Assembly: GCF_000021745.1 (NCBI RefSeq)
Contig: NC_011666.1
Span: 2,631,001 to 2,695,000, forward strand
Reading direction: 5' to 3'
From: Methylocella silvestris BL2
GTDB lineage: Bacteria > Pseudomonadota > Alphaproteobacteria > Rhizobiales > Beijerinckiaceae
Length of the DNA stretch: 64,000 nt
Of the stretch, positions 34,828-43,978 are shown piece by piece; position 1 is the stretch's first letter, and the number at the start of each line of letters is the position of its first letter. A program made the translations under genes and the position numbers. The notes below the pieces were generated by a model. It did no database searches. It was not told the origin of the DNA and saw only the letters and a program-made list of their open reading frames with translations.

Positions 34828-36098
34828 ACAGCATGCCTCCGGATCCCGCTTTGCATCAGACGGGCCTCCGCGCCAATGAAGAGGGGGAAGACAAGCGCAA
34901 GGAGCCCCCGCGCGAGACGGAACGGCGCGAGCGCGGCCGCCGGATCATCGCGCGCCTGATCGGCTTTCTGGCGGTTGCGATCGTCGCCGGGCTGGTCGGC
35001 TTCGGCCTCTGGACCAAGTCGAGCCGCAATGCGGAAGCCGACGCCGCGATGGAGGCGCGGGTGAATGCGACGCCGACCGTGCGAACGGCGATCGTCAAGG
35101 AAGACTCGACGCCGCGCACCATCGAGCTCACCGGCAATATGACCGCGTTCGACAGCGCGACGCTTTTTGCCCGCGCGACCGGCTATATCAGCGTCCGCCA
35201 CGCCGACATCGGAACCAAGCTGAAAAAGGGCGACGTCCTCGCGGTCATCGCCGCGCCCGACCTCGATCAGCAGCTCGTGCAGGCGAAGGCCCAGCTCGTG
35301 CAGTTTCAGGCCGCCGTGCAACAGGCGCAAGCCAACGCCGATCTCGGCCGCGTCACCGACCAGCGCACCTCGCGCCTCGTCGCGCAGGGCTGGTCGAGCG
35401 CGCAACAAGGCGACAACGACCGGCTGACGCTCGCGGCGCGCACCGCGGCGGTCGCCGTCGCCAAGGCCAATGTCACCGCGCAGGAAGCGGCCGTGAGCCG
35501 GCTGCAGCAACTGACCGAGTTCGAGCGGATCACGGCGCCCTTCGACGGCGTCGTCACCAGCCGCCTCGTCGACGTCGGCAGTCTCGTGACCGCGGATGCG
35601 GCGAGCGGAACTCCGCTGTTCTCGATGGCCCGCACCGACGTCCTGCGCGTGCAGGCGTTTGTCCCGCAATCGGCTACTTTCGGCATCAAGGACGGCGACG
35701 CCGCGACGATCACCGTCTCCGAACTGCCGGGCAAGACCTTCACCGGCCATGTTGCGCGCAATGCCGAAGCGCTCTCGGCCGGCACGCGGACGCTGCTGAT
35801 GGAGGTCGACGTCGACAACAAGGATGGCGTCCTCAGCGCCGGCCTCTACAGCATCGTCCACCTCGCGGTGCGCCGGCCCAATCCTGTGATCGTCATCCCC
35901 TCGCAGGCGGTGATCTTCAACAAGGATGGTTTGCGCGTGGCGGTCGTCTCCGACGGAAAGATCGAGCTGCGCAAGATCGAGCTCGAACAGGATAATGGCG
36001 CCAATGTCGAAGTGCGCTCCGGCCTCAAGAACGGCGATCGAATCATCCTGAGCCCGCCCGCTAATGTATCCGACGGGATGAGCGTCAAGACGGCCTAA
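34824..36098 (+). CDS. RND efflux periplasmic adaptor
   Basis: 424 residues, membrane fusion protein. Acidic/basic N-terminal tail, then one membrane helix (about 41-63, ARLIGFLAVAIVAGLVGFGL). The lipoyl half FARATGYISVRHADIGTKLK is followed by a Gln/Ala coiled-coil hairpin (QLVQAKAQLVQFQAAVQQAQ), the second half FERITAPFDGVVTSRLVDVG, a beta-barrel, and the C-terminal membrane-proximal domain with VIVIPSQAVIFNKDGLRVAV. Start overlaps the permease stop by four bases (ATGA). No outer-membrane factor follows; the NodT-type protein at 23.8 kb could be shared. The next gene is a metabolic enzyme with its own ribosome site. Confidence 0.92.
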   Translation: MNSMPPDPALHQTGLRANEEGEDKRKEPPRETERRERGRRIIARLIGFLAVAIVAGLVGFGLWTKSSRNAEADAAMEARVNATPTVRTAIVKEDSTPRTIELTGNMTAFDSATLFARATGYISVRHADIGTKLKKGDVLAVIAAPDLDQQLVQAKAQLVQFQAAVQQAQANADLGRVTDQRTSRLVAQGWSSAQQGDNDRLTLAARTAAVAVAKANVTAQEAAVSRLQQLTEFERITAPFDGVVTSRLVDVGSLVTADAASGTPLFSMARTDVLRVQAFVPQSATFGIKDGDAATITVSELPGKTFTGHVARNAEALSAGTRTLLMEVDVDNKDGVLSAGLYSIVHLAVRRPNPVIVIPSQAVIFNKDGLRVAVVSDGKIELRKIELEQDNGANVEVRSGLKNGDRIILSPPANVSDGMSVKTA

Positions 36099-36136
36099 GC
36101 CGCGGCCGGGTTCGGCTGTCGAAAACGGAGTTTCCA

Positions 36137-37165
<1,029 letters not shown>

Positions 37166-37492
37166 ACTGTTGCGGGCGAGACTCAATTTCGTCTGAGCTG
37201 GCCGATGCCTTCAGCAAGATTGACCGCAACGACGGCTTCCAAAAAAGTCGTCTCGTCCTGCTTGGGGAGTTCAGAAAATTTCGGGTCCTCTGAGACTGGC
37301 TCTTCTTAAAATCTGCTTGCGTTTACTGCTTGGCTTGAAGCCTCGGGCGTCTGCCGACGTCAGGGCCGCTCCCACAAGTTGACTAAAAATATGGAGTAAA
37401 ATAAGAGCCAGTCCTTGATGATGACAAGGTTTATGCGCGCCGAAATCGGCGGTCCGGCGCAAAGTCTTGGTCCGTTCAACTGCGAGGGACGA
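37166..37492. other. 327-base intergenic region before the ABC-PHP operon
   Basis: No gene supported. It contains a TTGACT hexamer at 37379 followed by A/T-rich sequence (AAAAATATGGAGTAAAATAA), a plausible promoter for the downstream operon although the -10 is not clear. It also holds a widely spaced inverted repeat (37294-37304 and 37403-37413). A GAGGGA ribosome site lies just before ATG 37493. Confidence 0.45.
37294..37413. repeat. Widely spaced 11-base inverted repeat
   Basis: GACTGGCTCTT at 37294-37304 is the exact reverse complement of AAGAGCCAGTC at 37403-37413. The 98 bases between them are not coding. The ends could be termini of a tiny mobile element, a paired RNA leader or chance; flanking direct repeats are not seen. 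Confidence 0.4.
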
Positions 37493-38521
37493 ATGAATTT
37501 CATGAAACTGGCGCGCGGTTTGGGGCTCGGTCTTGCCCTGGCCGCCGGCGCCCTCTTTCCCCTGCATGACGCTTCGGCGCAGACCAAGGTGAAGATCGGC
37601 TATATCCCCGTCCTCGGCTCGGCGCAGCTCTTTGTCATCGACGGCCAGGGTTGGGCCAAGGACGAAGGCCTCGACCTCGAACTGATCCGCTTTCAAGCCG
37701 GCACGCAGGCGATCCAGGCGCTGGCCGCAGGCCAGCTCGACGCCTATCTTGCAGGCGTCCTGCCGCTTCTCGTCGCGCGCTCCAAGGGCGTCGACGTCAG
37801 GGTCGTCGCCGCCGCCGCCATTGAGGAATTGCAGCTCGTCGGGCGCGGCCTCCTGCTCGCCGCGACGGAAGGCGCCGACTTCAAGACCGCCATCGCCAAT
37901 TTCACCGCAACGCAGGGCCGCAAGCCAAAAATCGCGGCGCAGCCGCAGGGCTCGGTTCCCGACACGCTGCTGCGCTATTGGCTGCAGGTCGAAAACGGGA
38001 TTGATCCGTCAAGCGTCGACATCACGGGCCTCGACATCGACGCGGCGCAGCAGGCCTTCCTCGCCGGATCGGTCGACGCCGCCGTGCTGCGCGAGCCGGC
38101 CCTGACCGTCGTGCGCGACCGGGTAAAAGATTCGAAGGTCCTCGTCACCGGCCATCAATTCATGCCGGATCAGCCCGGCTCGGTGCTTGCGCTTTATAAG
38201 CCCGGCGAGCCGCAAAACGCCGCGACCGGCGAAAAGCTGCTGCGCCTGCATCTGCGCGCGACCGAGCTGATCAAGGCGCATCCCGATCAGGCCGCGCCCT
38301 TCATCCTCAAGGCGCTTGGCTCCGGCATTCTGACGCCGGCGCAGATCGATCGCGCGCTGGCGGGATCGCTGTCGTCCTTCGTCACCGATCCGGCGCGCAT
38401 CGTCGATTCGGTGGAAAAGCTCCAGGCGTTCGAGATCAAGCTTGGAACCGTCAAGAACGCGACGCCGGTCGCGGATCTGTTCGATCTCGCCTTCTATCAG
38501 CGCGTCGCCGCCGCAAAATGA
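37493..38521 (+). CDS. ABC importer substrate-binding protein (SsuA/TauA/NMT1-like)
   Basis: 342 residues, periplasmic. Signal peptide KLARGLGLGLALAAGALFPL ending around HDASAQ. The mature start KVKIGYIPVLGSAQLFVIDG and FQAGTQAIQALAAGQLDAYL are typical of NMT1/THI5-like binding proteins that serve sulfonate, nitrate, taurine, pyrimidine or riboflavin-precursor importers. Later segments such as AQPQGSVPDTLLRYWLQ and ITGLDIDAAQQAFLAGSVDA fit the same group. ATG 37493 (GAGGGA upstream) is chosen; the frame starts at 37415. The four-base overlap with the permease gene shows coupling. No desulfonation enzyme follows, so the ligand is open. Confidence 0.9.
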   Translation: MNFMKLARGLGLGLALAAGALFPLHDASAQTKVKIGYIPVLGSAQLFVIDGQGWAKDEGLDLELIRFQAGTQAIQALAAGQLDAYLAGVLPLLVARSKGVDVRVVAAAAIEELQLVGRGLLLAATEGADFKTAIANFTATQGRKPKIAAQPQGSVPDTLLRYWLQVENGIDPSSVDITGLDIDAAQQAFLAGSVDAAVLREPALTVVRDRVKDSKVLVTGHQFMPDQPGSVLALYKPGEPQNAATGEKLLRLHLRATELIKAHPDQAAPFILKALGSGILTPAQIDRALAGSLSSFVTDPARIVDSVEKLQAFEIKLGTVKNATPVADLFDLAFYQRVAAAK

Positions 38522-39330
38522 CTCTCGCCGCGCCGACGACTCCGGCCCGGAGGGTTTGGCGCGGGATAACCAATTTTGGCGGCGCCGCCACGCCGCATCT
38601 GCTCGCCGCGCTCGGACTGATTCTGTTTTTCACCGGCTGGGAGATCGCGGCGCGGCTCAATCCGTCCTTGTCCGCGCTGATCCCCATGCCGAGCCAGATC
38701 CCGCGCGCCTGGCTCGATGAAATATCAGGCGGCTTCTGGCTCGCCGCGGTTAAGAACAGCCTGTCGCATTATCTGATCGGCGTCGCCATCGGCTCCAGTC
38801 TGGGCGTCGCCTTCGGCCTCGTCTGCGGCGTGCTGCCCTGGTTCGAAGCGCTGCTGTCCGGCCTCGTGCGCCTGCTGCGGCCAATCCCGGGCCTCGCCTG
38901 GGTGCCCTTCGCGATTCTGTGGTTCGGCCTGTCGTCCACAGCCGCCGCCTTCGTCATCGCCATCGCGGTATTTTGGATCAATTTTTACGCCGCCTTCGGC
39001 GCGGTGCAGGCGATCGACCGCGATCTGATGGAGGTCGCGCGCGCCTTCGGCCATGGCGGCTTTTTCGGGCGCCTGTTCAAGATCGCGCTGCCCGCCGCGA
39101 CGCCGGGCATTCTCGCCGGCGTCCGGACCGGCCTCGGCCAGGCCTGGATGTCGGTGGTCGCCGCCGAATTGTTCGGCGTGCCGGGCATCGGCGCGCGCAT
39201 GATGCAGGCCGCAAGCCTTCTCGCCACCGATCTCGTCGTCGTCTATATGCTGACCATGGCGCTGCTTTACGCCATTACCGACATTCTGTTCGTCGCCGTC
39301 CGGCGGAGGCTGACCGCATGGCAATCATAG
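38518..39330 (+). CDS. ABC importer permease (SsuC/TauC-like)
   Basis: 270 residues, about six helices. The N-terminal helix is LLAALGLILFFTGWEIAARL, then PMPSQIPRAWLDEISGG and LVCGVLPWFEALLSGLVRLL. The EAA loop that contacts the ATPase is EVARAFGHGGFFGRLFKIAL...AATPGILAGVRTGLGQAWMS. This is the binding-protein-dependent permease of the nitrate/sulfonate type. Start overlaps the binding-protein stop (ATGA) and its end overlaps the ATPase gene by 13 bases. Confidence 0.93.
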   Translation: MTLAAPTTPARRVWRGITNFGGAATPHLLAALGLILFFTGWEIAARLNPSLSALIPMPSQIPRAWLDEISGGFWLAAVKNSLSHYLIGVAIGSSLGVAFGLVCGVLPWFEALLSGLVRLLRPIPGLAWVPFAILWFGLSSTAAAFVIAIAVFWINFYAAFGAVQAIDRDLMEVARAFGHGGFFGRLFKIALPAATPGILAGVRTGLGQAWMSVVAAELFGVPGIGARMMQAASLLATDLVVVYMLTMALLYAITDILFVAVRRRLTAWQS

Positions 39331-40085
39331 CCGAGCTGCTCGGCGTCGGCCTGTCTTACGGATCGGGCGCGGACCGCGTGCAGATTCTCGAACATTGTGA
39401 CCTGCATCTTCAGCGGGGCGAATTTGTTGCGATCCTTGGCCCCTCCGGCGCCGGCAAATCGACGCTGCTGCGCGTGCTGATGGGCCTCGTCAATCCGAGC
39501 GCCGGCGAGGTCCGCGTCGAAATTCCGGAAGGCCGGGGGCGCCGTCGCATGGCGCTCGTCTTTCAGGACGCCAAGCTGCTGCCCTGGCGTAAAGTCAGCG
39601 CCAATATCGCCTTTGGACTTGAAGGGCTCGGCCTCTCGGGGCGTGAGATTCGCGCCCGCGTTGAGGCGGCGCTCGATCTTGTGGGTTTGAACGCGCAGAT
39701 CGACCGCTGGCCGCATCAATTGTCCGGCGGCCAGCGCCAGCGCGTCGGCCTCGCGCGGGCGCTCGCGGTCGAGCCCGAACTCTTGCTGATGGACGAGCCC
39801 TTCGGCGCGCTTGACGCCATCACGCGGGCCGATCTCCAGGATGAGCTTCTGACGCTCTGGAGCCGCACGCAAAAGACCATCCTCTTCGTTACCCACGACA
39901 TTGACGAAGCGATCTACCTCGCCGACCGCGTCATCGTGCTCGCGGGATCCCCAGCGCGGGTGCAGGGATGCTTTGCGACGCCGCAGCGGCCGCATCTGCG
40001 GTCGGACCCGCGCACATGGCGGCTCATGTCCGAAATCCGCGCCAAACTGCAAGAGGACGGCGAACTCGTCGATTTCGAGATATGA
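39318..40085 (+). CDS. ABC importer ATPase (SsuB/TauB-like)
   Basis: 255 residues. Walker A LGPSGAGKSTLLR, Q-loop VFQDAKLLPW, signature LSGGQRQRVGLARAL, Walker B ELLLMDEPFGALD, and H-loop FVTHDIDEAIYLADRVIVL are all visible and intact. The frame extends far upstream, but ATG 39318 (MAIIAELLGVGL) is the family-like start within the permease 3' end. Its stop overlaps the next start codon (ATGA at 40082), so the PHP-motif protein is translated in the same operon. Confidence 0.95.
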   Translation: MAIIAELLGVGLSYGSGADRVQILEHCDLHLQRGEFVAILGPSGAGKSTLLRVLMGLVNPSAGEVRVEIPEGRGRRRMALVFQDAKLLPWRKVSANIAFGLEGLGLSGREIRARVEAALDLVGLNAQIDRWPHQLSGGQRQRVGLARALAVEPELLLMDEPFGALDAITRADLQDELLTLWSRTQKTILFVTHDIDEAIYLADRVIVLAGSPARVQGCFATPQRPHLRSDPRTWRLMSEIRAKLQEDGELVDFEI

Positions 40086-42457
40086 GCGAGACCTCGAACC
40101 GTCCGCCCGCCGGCGATTATATCGCCCCGCAGGGCTACTATGAAAAGACGAAGGCGATGCCCTTCCTCGGCCACGTCACATGCCGCGCCAGCGTCATCAA
40201 GGCCGGCGAGTGGACCGAACTGCTGCTCGACTATGAGGTCGGCGCCTCGGGCCTCGCCGACGGCGCCTGGATCAAGGCGACCTTCAAATTCTATTCGGAC
40301 TGGGCGCTGTTCCAGACCTCTGATCCGCGCGCGGCGAATTATGTGTCCGCCGAATATCAGGCCGCCCCGCTGCTGCCGGGGCAAGAGCCGGCGACGGTGC
40401 AGAGCCTTGCCTGCCGCTTCGACCAGAAGGGCCATGAGCGGCCATTCCAGAAGGCGATCATCGTCGATATCGTCGACGGCTATCTTAATCCCGGCGACCA
40501 TATTCTGATTCGGCTTGGCGACCGTCGCCACGGCGGGCCGGGCACTCGCGCGCAGACCTTCGTCGAGAAGGATTTCCGCTTCCGCTTTTATATCGATCCG
40601 GTCGGCACCTCGCGCTTCGCCGCGGTTCCGGGCGATATCGTGCTGCAGATCGAGCCGGATGCGCCGCGCCGCCTTGTCGTCACCGCGCCGCGCCTGATCC
40701 AGCCGGGCGCGGATCTTCCCTGTCATATCCGCCTTGAGGATTCCTGGGGCAATACGTGCCGCAACCTTTCCGTCGCGGTCGAGGTCTCCGCCACGCAGGG
40801 CGGCGTCGAGATTTATCGCCGGCAGGCGCAACTCGCTTCCGACGGCTGGGCGATCCTACGCCTCGACGACATCCCGACCGGCGCCAAGGGCGAACTCGTC
40901 ATCACGGCGCAGATCGCCGACGGCCCGTTCGCCGACGCCGGTCAGGCCTATGTGACGATCGACCCGCAAAGCCCGGTCCCGCGCATTTTTTACGCCGATC
41001 TGCATGTCCATTCGGACGACACGATCGGAACCAACGACACCGTCTATAATCTCTCCTACGGGCGCGACGTCGCCGGGCTCGACGTGCTCGGCTATACCGC
41101 CAATGATTTTCAGATCACGGAAGCGCGCTGGCGCGCCTCGGTCGAGCGCATCCGGAAGATCAGCGTCGACGGCTCTTTCGTCTGCTATCCCGGCACGGAA
41201 TGGTGCGGCAATTCCTGCGCCGGCGGCGACCATAACGTCGTTTTTCTCGGCGACGGCGAGCCGCTGTTTCCGCGCGGCCGCGAAGGCGAGAGCCTGCGCT
41301 CCTTCGAATGGAGCGAGGATATGGCGAGCAACGAGATCACGCCCGGCGCGTGGCCGCTCGACGAGCTTTACGCGGCTTACGCGCATGACCCTGAAGGCCA
41401 TCTTCTGATCCCCCATGTCGGCGGGCGCCGGGCCAATCTCGGCTGGCATCACCCCGAACTGGAGCGGTTGATCGAGATCGGCTCGACCTGGGGGCATTTT
41501 CCCTGGATGCTGCAGGACGCCGTGCGGCGCGGCTATCATCTCGGCGCTTCGGCGGCGAGCGACGAGCATCGCGGACGCTGTGGCGGAGGCGCGCCCGGCA
41601 CGGCGGTTTTCGGCGTGCGCGGCGGCCTCACCGGCGTCATTGCCGAAAAACTCGACCGCTCCACGATCGGCAAGGCTTTACGCGCGCGCAAGACTTTTGC
41701 GACCACCGGGGAACGCAGCGTTGCGCTCGCCTGGGCCGGCGACTCTTGGCAGGGCGAAGCTTTTGCGCATAACGGTCCTTTGCGCGCGAACTACCGTTTT
41801 CTCGGTCAGGCCGGATTCGAGGAGATCGCCGCCTATGATCACAGCGGCTGTTTCTGGCGCCGCGACCTTGAGGTCGAAGCCGGCCTCTCCGACCATCGCA
41901 TCCGCCTGCGCTGGGGCGGCGCGCGGATCAAGGACCGCTACCGCGCGGCGCAATGGCAAGGCCGCATCGCCATTCGCAATGGAATCATCCGCAGTTTCCG
42001 CGTGCTCGGTTTCGAACACCAGGAAGAGGCGGTCTGGAGCCTTGGCCCCAGCGAAATCGGTTTTCGCTCGGATACGTTTGGCGACACGGATTCAATCGAG
42101 ATCGAACTGACCGGGCTCGAGCGCTGCGAGATCTCCGTCGAGGGAACGATCAGCGGCTATGTAAAGGTCGGCGACCCGTCGAAACCCAATCCCTTCGTCC
42201 ATTGCCCGTCCTTTGCCTGTAAGACAACGGGCGCCGAACTTTTCGCGTGGCGGCGCATCGATCAGGCGCTCGGCGGCGCCGATCTCTTCATTTCTCTCGA
42301 ACGCATCCCCGACGCGCCGCTTGCGCGCGACATCTGCGGCTTTGTCGAGATCGAGCCGGAGAACGGCCCGCACGGGTTCCGACAGATCTACTTTGCGGGC
42401 AAACAGGCGGACGGCGCAAAAACCTACACCTCGCCAATGCGCATTACATTCGGGTAG
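40082..42457 (+). CDS. Large PHP-motif metallohydrolase-like protein, function unknown
   Basis: 791 residues with no signal peptide. Residues 1-300 look beta-rich (FRFYIDPVGTSRFAAVPGDI; LIQPGADLPCHIRLEDSWGN, an Ig-like run). Residues ~300-500 carry a full PHP-type metal set: D306-L-H308-V-H310, E373 (CYPGTEWCG), H384 (GGDHNVVFLG), H445 (LIPHVGG) and D494-E-H496 (AASDEHRG). Residues ~500-791 are again beta-rich. PHP proteins are di- or trinuclear metal phosphoesterases. The four-base overlap with the ATPase makes it part of the importer operon, so it may act on the imported compound; that is inference. I do not know a characterised homologue. DUF3604-like proteins are the nearest named group I can suggest. 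Confidence 0.75.
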   Translation: MSETSNRPPAGDYIAPQGYYEKTKAMPFLGHVTCRASVIKAGEWTELLLDYEVGASGLADGAWIKATFKFYSDWALFQTSDPRAANYVSAEYQAAPLLPGQEPATVQSLACRFDQKGHERPFQKAIIVDIVDGYLNPGDHILIRLGDRRHGGPGTRAQTFVEKDFRFRFYIDPVGTSRFAAVPGDIVLQIEPDAPRRLVVTAPRLIQPGADLPCHIRLEDSWGNTCRNLSVAVEVSATQGGVEIYRRQAQLASDGWAILRLDDIPTGAKGELVITAQIADGPFADAGQAYVTIDPQSPVPRIFYADLHVHSDDTIGTNDTVYNLSYGRDVAGLDVLGYTANDFQITEARWRASVERIRKISVDGSFVCYPGTEWCGNSCAGGDHNVVFLGDGEPLFPRGREGESLRSFEWSEDMASNEITPGAWPLDELYAAYAHDPEGHLLIPHVGGRRANLGWHHPELERLIEIGSTWGHFPWMLQDAVRRGYHLGASAASDEHRGRCGGGAPGTAVFGVRGGLTGVIAEKLDRSTIGKALRARKTFATTGERSVALAWAGDSWQGEAFAHNGPLRANYRFLGQAGFEEIAAYDHSGCFWRRDLEVEAGLSDHRIRLRWGGARIKDRYRAAQWQGRIAIRNGIIRSFRVLGFEHQEEAVWSLGPSEIGFRSDTFGDTDSIEIELTGLERCEISVEGTISGYVKVGDPSKPNPFVHCPSFACKTTGAELFAWRRIDQALGGADLFISLERIPDAPLARDICGFVEIEPENGPHGFRQIYFAGKQADGAKTYTSPMRITFG

Positions 42458-42467
42458 AACGATTGTT

Positions 42468-42505
42468 GGAGCATCAGACGTTCAAGCGTGAATGTCTGAT
42501 GCTCC
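42468..42505. terminator. Long hairpin between the PHP gene and formate dehydrogenase
   Basis: Stem of 17 pairs (GGAGCATCAGACGTTCA with TGAATGTCTGATGCTCC, one G-T pair) and a four-base loop AGCG. It lies between two convergent stops (42457 and 42521) and is symmetric, so it could stop both transcripts. It lacks a T-run, so Rho or pausing may be needed. Confidence 0.6.
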
Positions 42506-42520
42506 GCTCACCGCCGAAGA

Positions 42521-43726
42521 TCAGACCGCTTTCTTGAATTTCTCAGCCTCGGCGGAGCCGCCGGTGGCGTTGCCGGCGCTGTAGGAATGCGCGCCCGTTC
42601 CGGCGAGATGACCGCCTTCGACGATGAGATATTCGTCGCGGATCGGACGTCCCTCGAAGAAGCATTCGAGGATCTCGCGCGTTCCCGCCGCATAGCGCGC
42701 CTGCGCGGTCAGCGTCGTGCCCGAGATATGCGGCGTCATGCCATTATAGGGCATGCTGCGCCATGGATGATCCTTCGGCGCCGGCTGCGGGAACCACACG
42801 TCGCCCGCATAGCCCGCAAGTTGTCCGCTTTCGAGCGCCCGCGCGACCGCGTCGCGGTCGCATAGCTTGCCGCGCGCGGTGTTGACAATATAGGCGCCTC
42901 GCTTGAACAGCTTCAGCGTTTCCTCATTGATCATGTGCTCTGTTTCGGGGTGAAGCGGGCAGTTGAGCGTCACCACGTCACAATGGGGATACATCTCCTC
43001 AGGGTTGGCGTGCCAGGTGAGATTCAGCTCTTTCTCAACCGATTCCGGCAGACGGTGGCGATCATTGTAGTGCAGCTTCACGTCGAAGGGTGCGAGACGG
43101 CGCAGCACGGCGAGACCGATGCGCCCGGCGGCGACGGTGCCGACATGCATCGCCTCAAGGTCGTAGGCGTGTTCGACGCAATCGGCGATGTTCCAGCCGC
43201 CCTTCTTCGCCCATTCATGCGAAGGCAGATAATTGCGCACGAGCGACAGGATCATCATCACCACATGTTCGGCGACGCTGATCGAATTGCAGTAGGTGAC
43301 TTCCGCAACCGTGATCTTGCGGTCGATCGCCGATTGAAGATCGACATGGTCGGAGCCGATGCCGGCGGTCAGCGCCATTTTGAGGTTCTTCGCCTTGGCG
43401 AAGCGCTCCGGCGTCAGATAGGCCGGCCAGAACGGCTGCGAGATGACCACGTCGGCGTCAACAAGTTCGCGCTCGAAGACCGAATCCGGTCCGTCCTTGT
43501 CGGAGGTGACGACCAGCGTATGGCCGTTCGCTTCGAGATATTTGCGCAGGCCCAGTTCGCCGGATACCGAGCCCAGCAGCACGCCCGGAGTGAAATCGAT
43601 CGCTTTCGGCGTCGGCAGGCTCTGGCCGCCAGGGTAGTGGGTGATCTTCGGCAGATCGTCGCGCGCATAGGTTTTCGGGTAGCCCGTGATCGGATCGTCG
43701 TAGAGAACGCAAAGCACCTTCGCCAT
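42521..43726 (-). CDS. fdh: NAD-dependent formate dehydrogenase, single-subunit
   Basis: 401 residues, a D-2-hydroxyacid-dehydrogenase fold that oxidises formate to CO2 with NAD. The sequence is very close to the well-known Pseudomonas sp. 101 methylotroph enzyme over its full length, starting MAKVLCVLYDDPITGYPKTY. Formate-site Asn is N147 (TYCNSISVAEH). The NAD Rossmann loop is GTVAAGRIG (198-206). The family's catalytic Arg, Gln and His lie in VNTARGKLCDRD, WFPQPAPKDHPW and MTPHISGTT. A strong AAGGAGGG ribosome site precedes ATG 43726. No molybdenum or Fe-S cofactors are needed. Gives NADH at the end of C1 oxidation. Confidence 0.97.
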   Translation of the reverse strand: MAKVLCVLYDDPITGYPKTYARDDLPKITHYPGGQSLPTPKAIDFTPGVLLGSVSGELGLRKYLEANGHTLVVTSDKDGPDSVFERELVDADVVISQPFWPAYLTPERFAKAKNLKMALTAGIGSDHVDLQSAIDRKITVAEVTYCNSISVAEHVVMMILSLVRNYLPSHEWAKKGGWNIADCVEHAYDLEAMHVGTVAAGRIGLAVLRRLAPFDVKLHYNDRHRLPESVEKELNLTWHANPEEMYPHCDVVTLNCPLHPETEHMINEETLKLFKRGAYIVNTARGKLCDRDAVARALESGQLAGYAGDVWFPQPAPKDHPWRSMPYNGMTPHISGTTLTAQARYAAGTREILECFFEGRPIRDEYLIVEGGHLAGTGAHSYSAGNATGGSAEAEKFKKAV

Positions 43727-43978
43727 CTCAAGCCCTCCTTTTTCTAAATAAAAAGAGGAAACGCTTGTGCGTCGGCTAAGCCTGATCTAGCGCAACGCCA
43801 GTCTATCGCGCAACTATGCCAGAAAGCTTAGTCTTGACGTCTTTCCTGGAACGTTTCCTCATTCGACTTTCTGCAGAGAGTTCTTTCCTCTCCTGCATCG
43901 AACGGACGGACGCTCGCGCCATTATAAGATAAAATCCAATGAAATACATGGAACAATTGATAGACGTCGTCGATCAAG

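Noticed and set aside
38919-39317. Upstream extension of the ABC ATPase frame
   Set aside because: It overlaps the permease gene in another frame and is Arg-rich; the ATPase fold starts at 39318.
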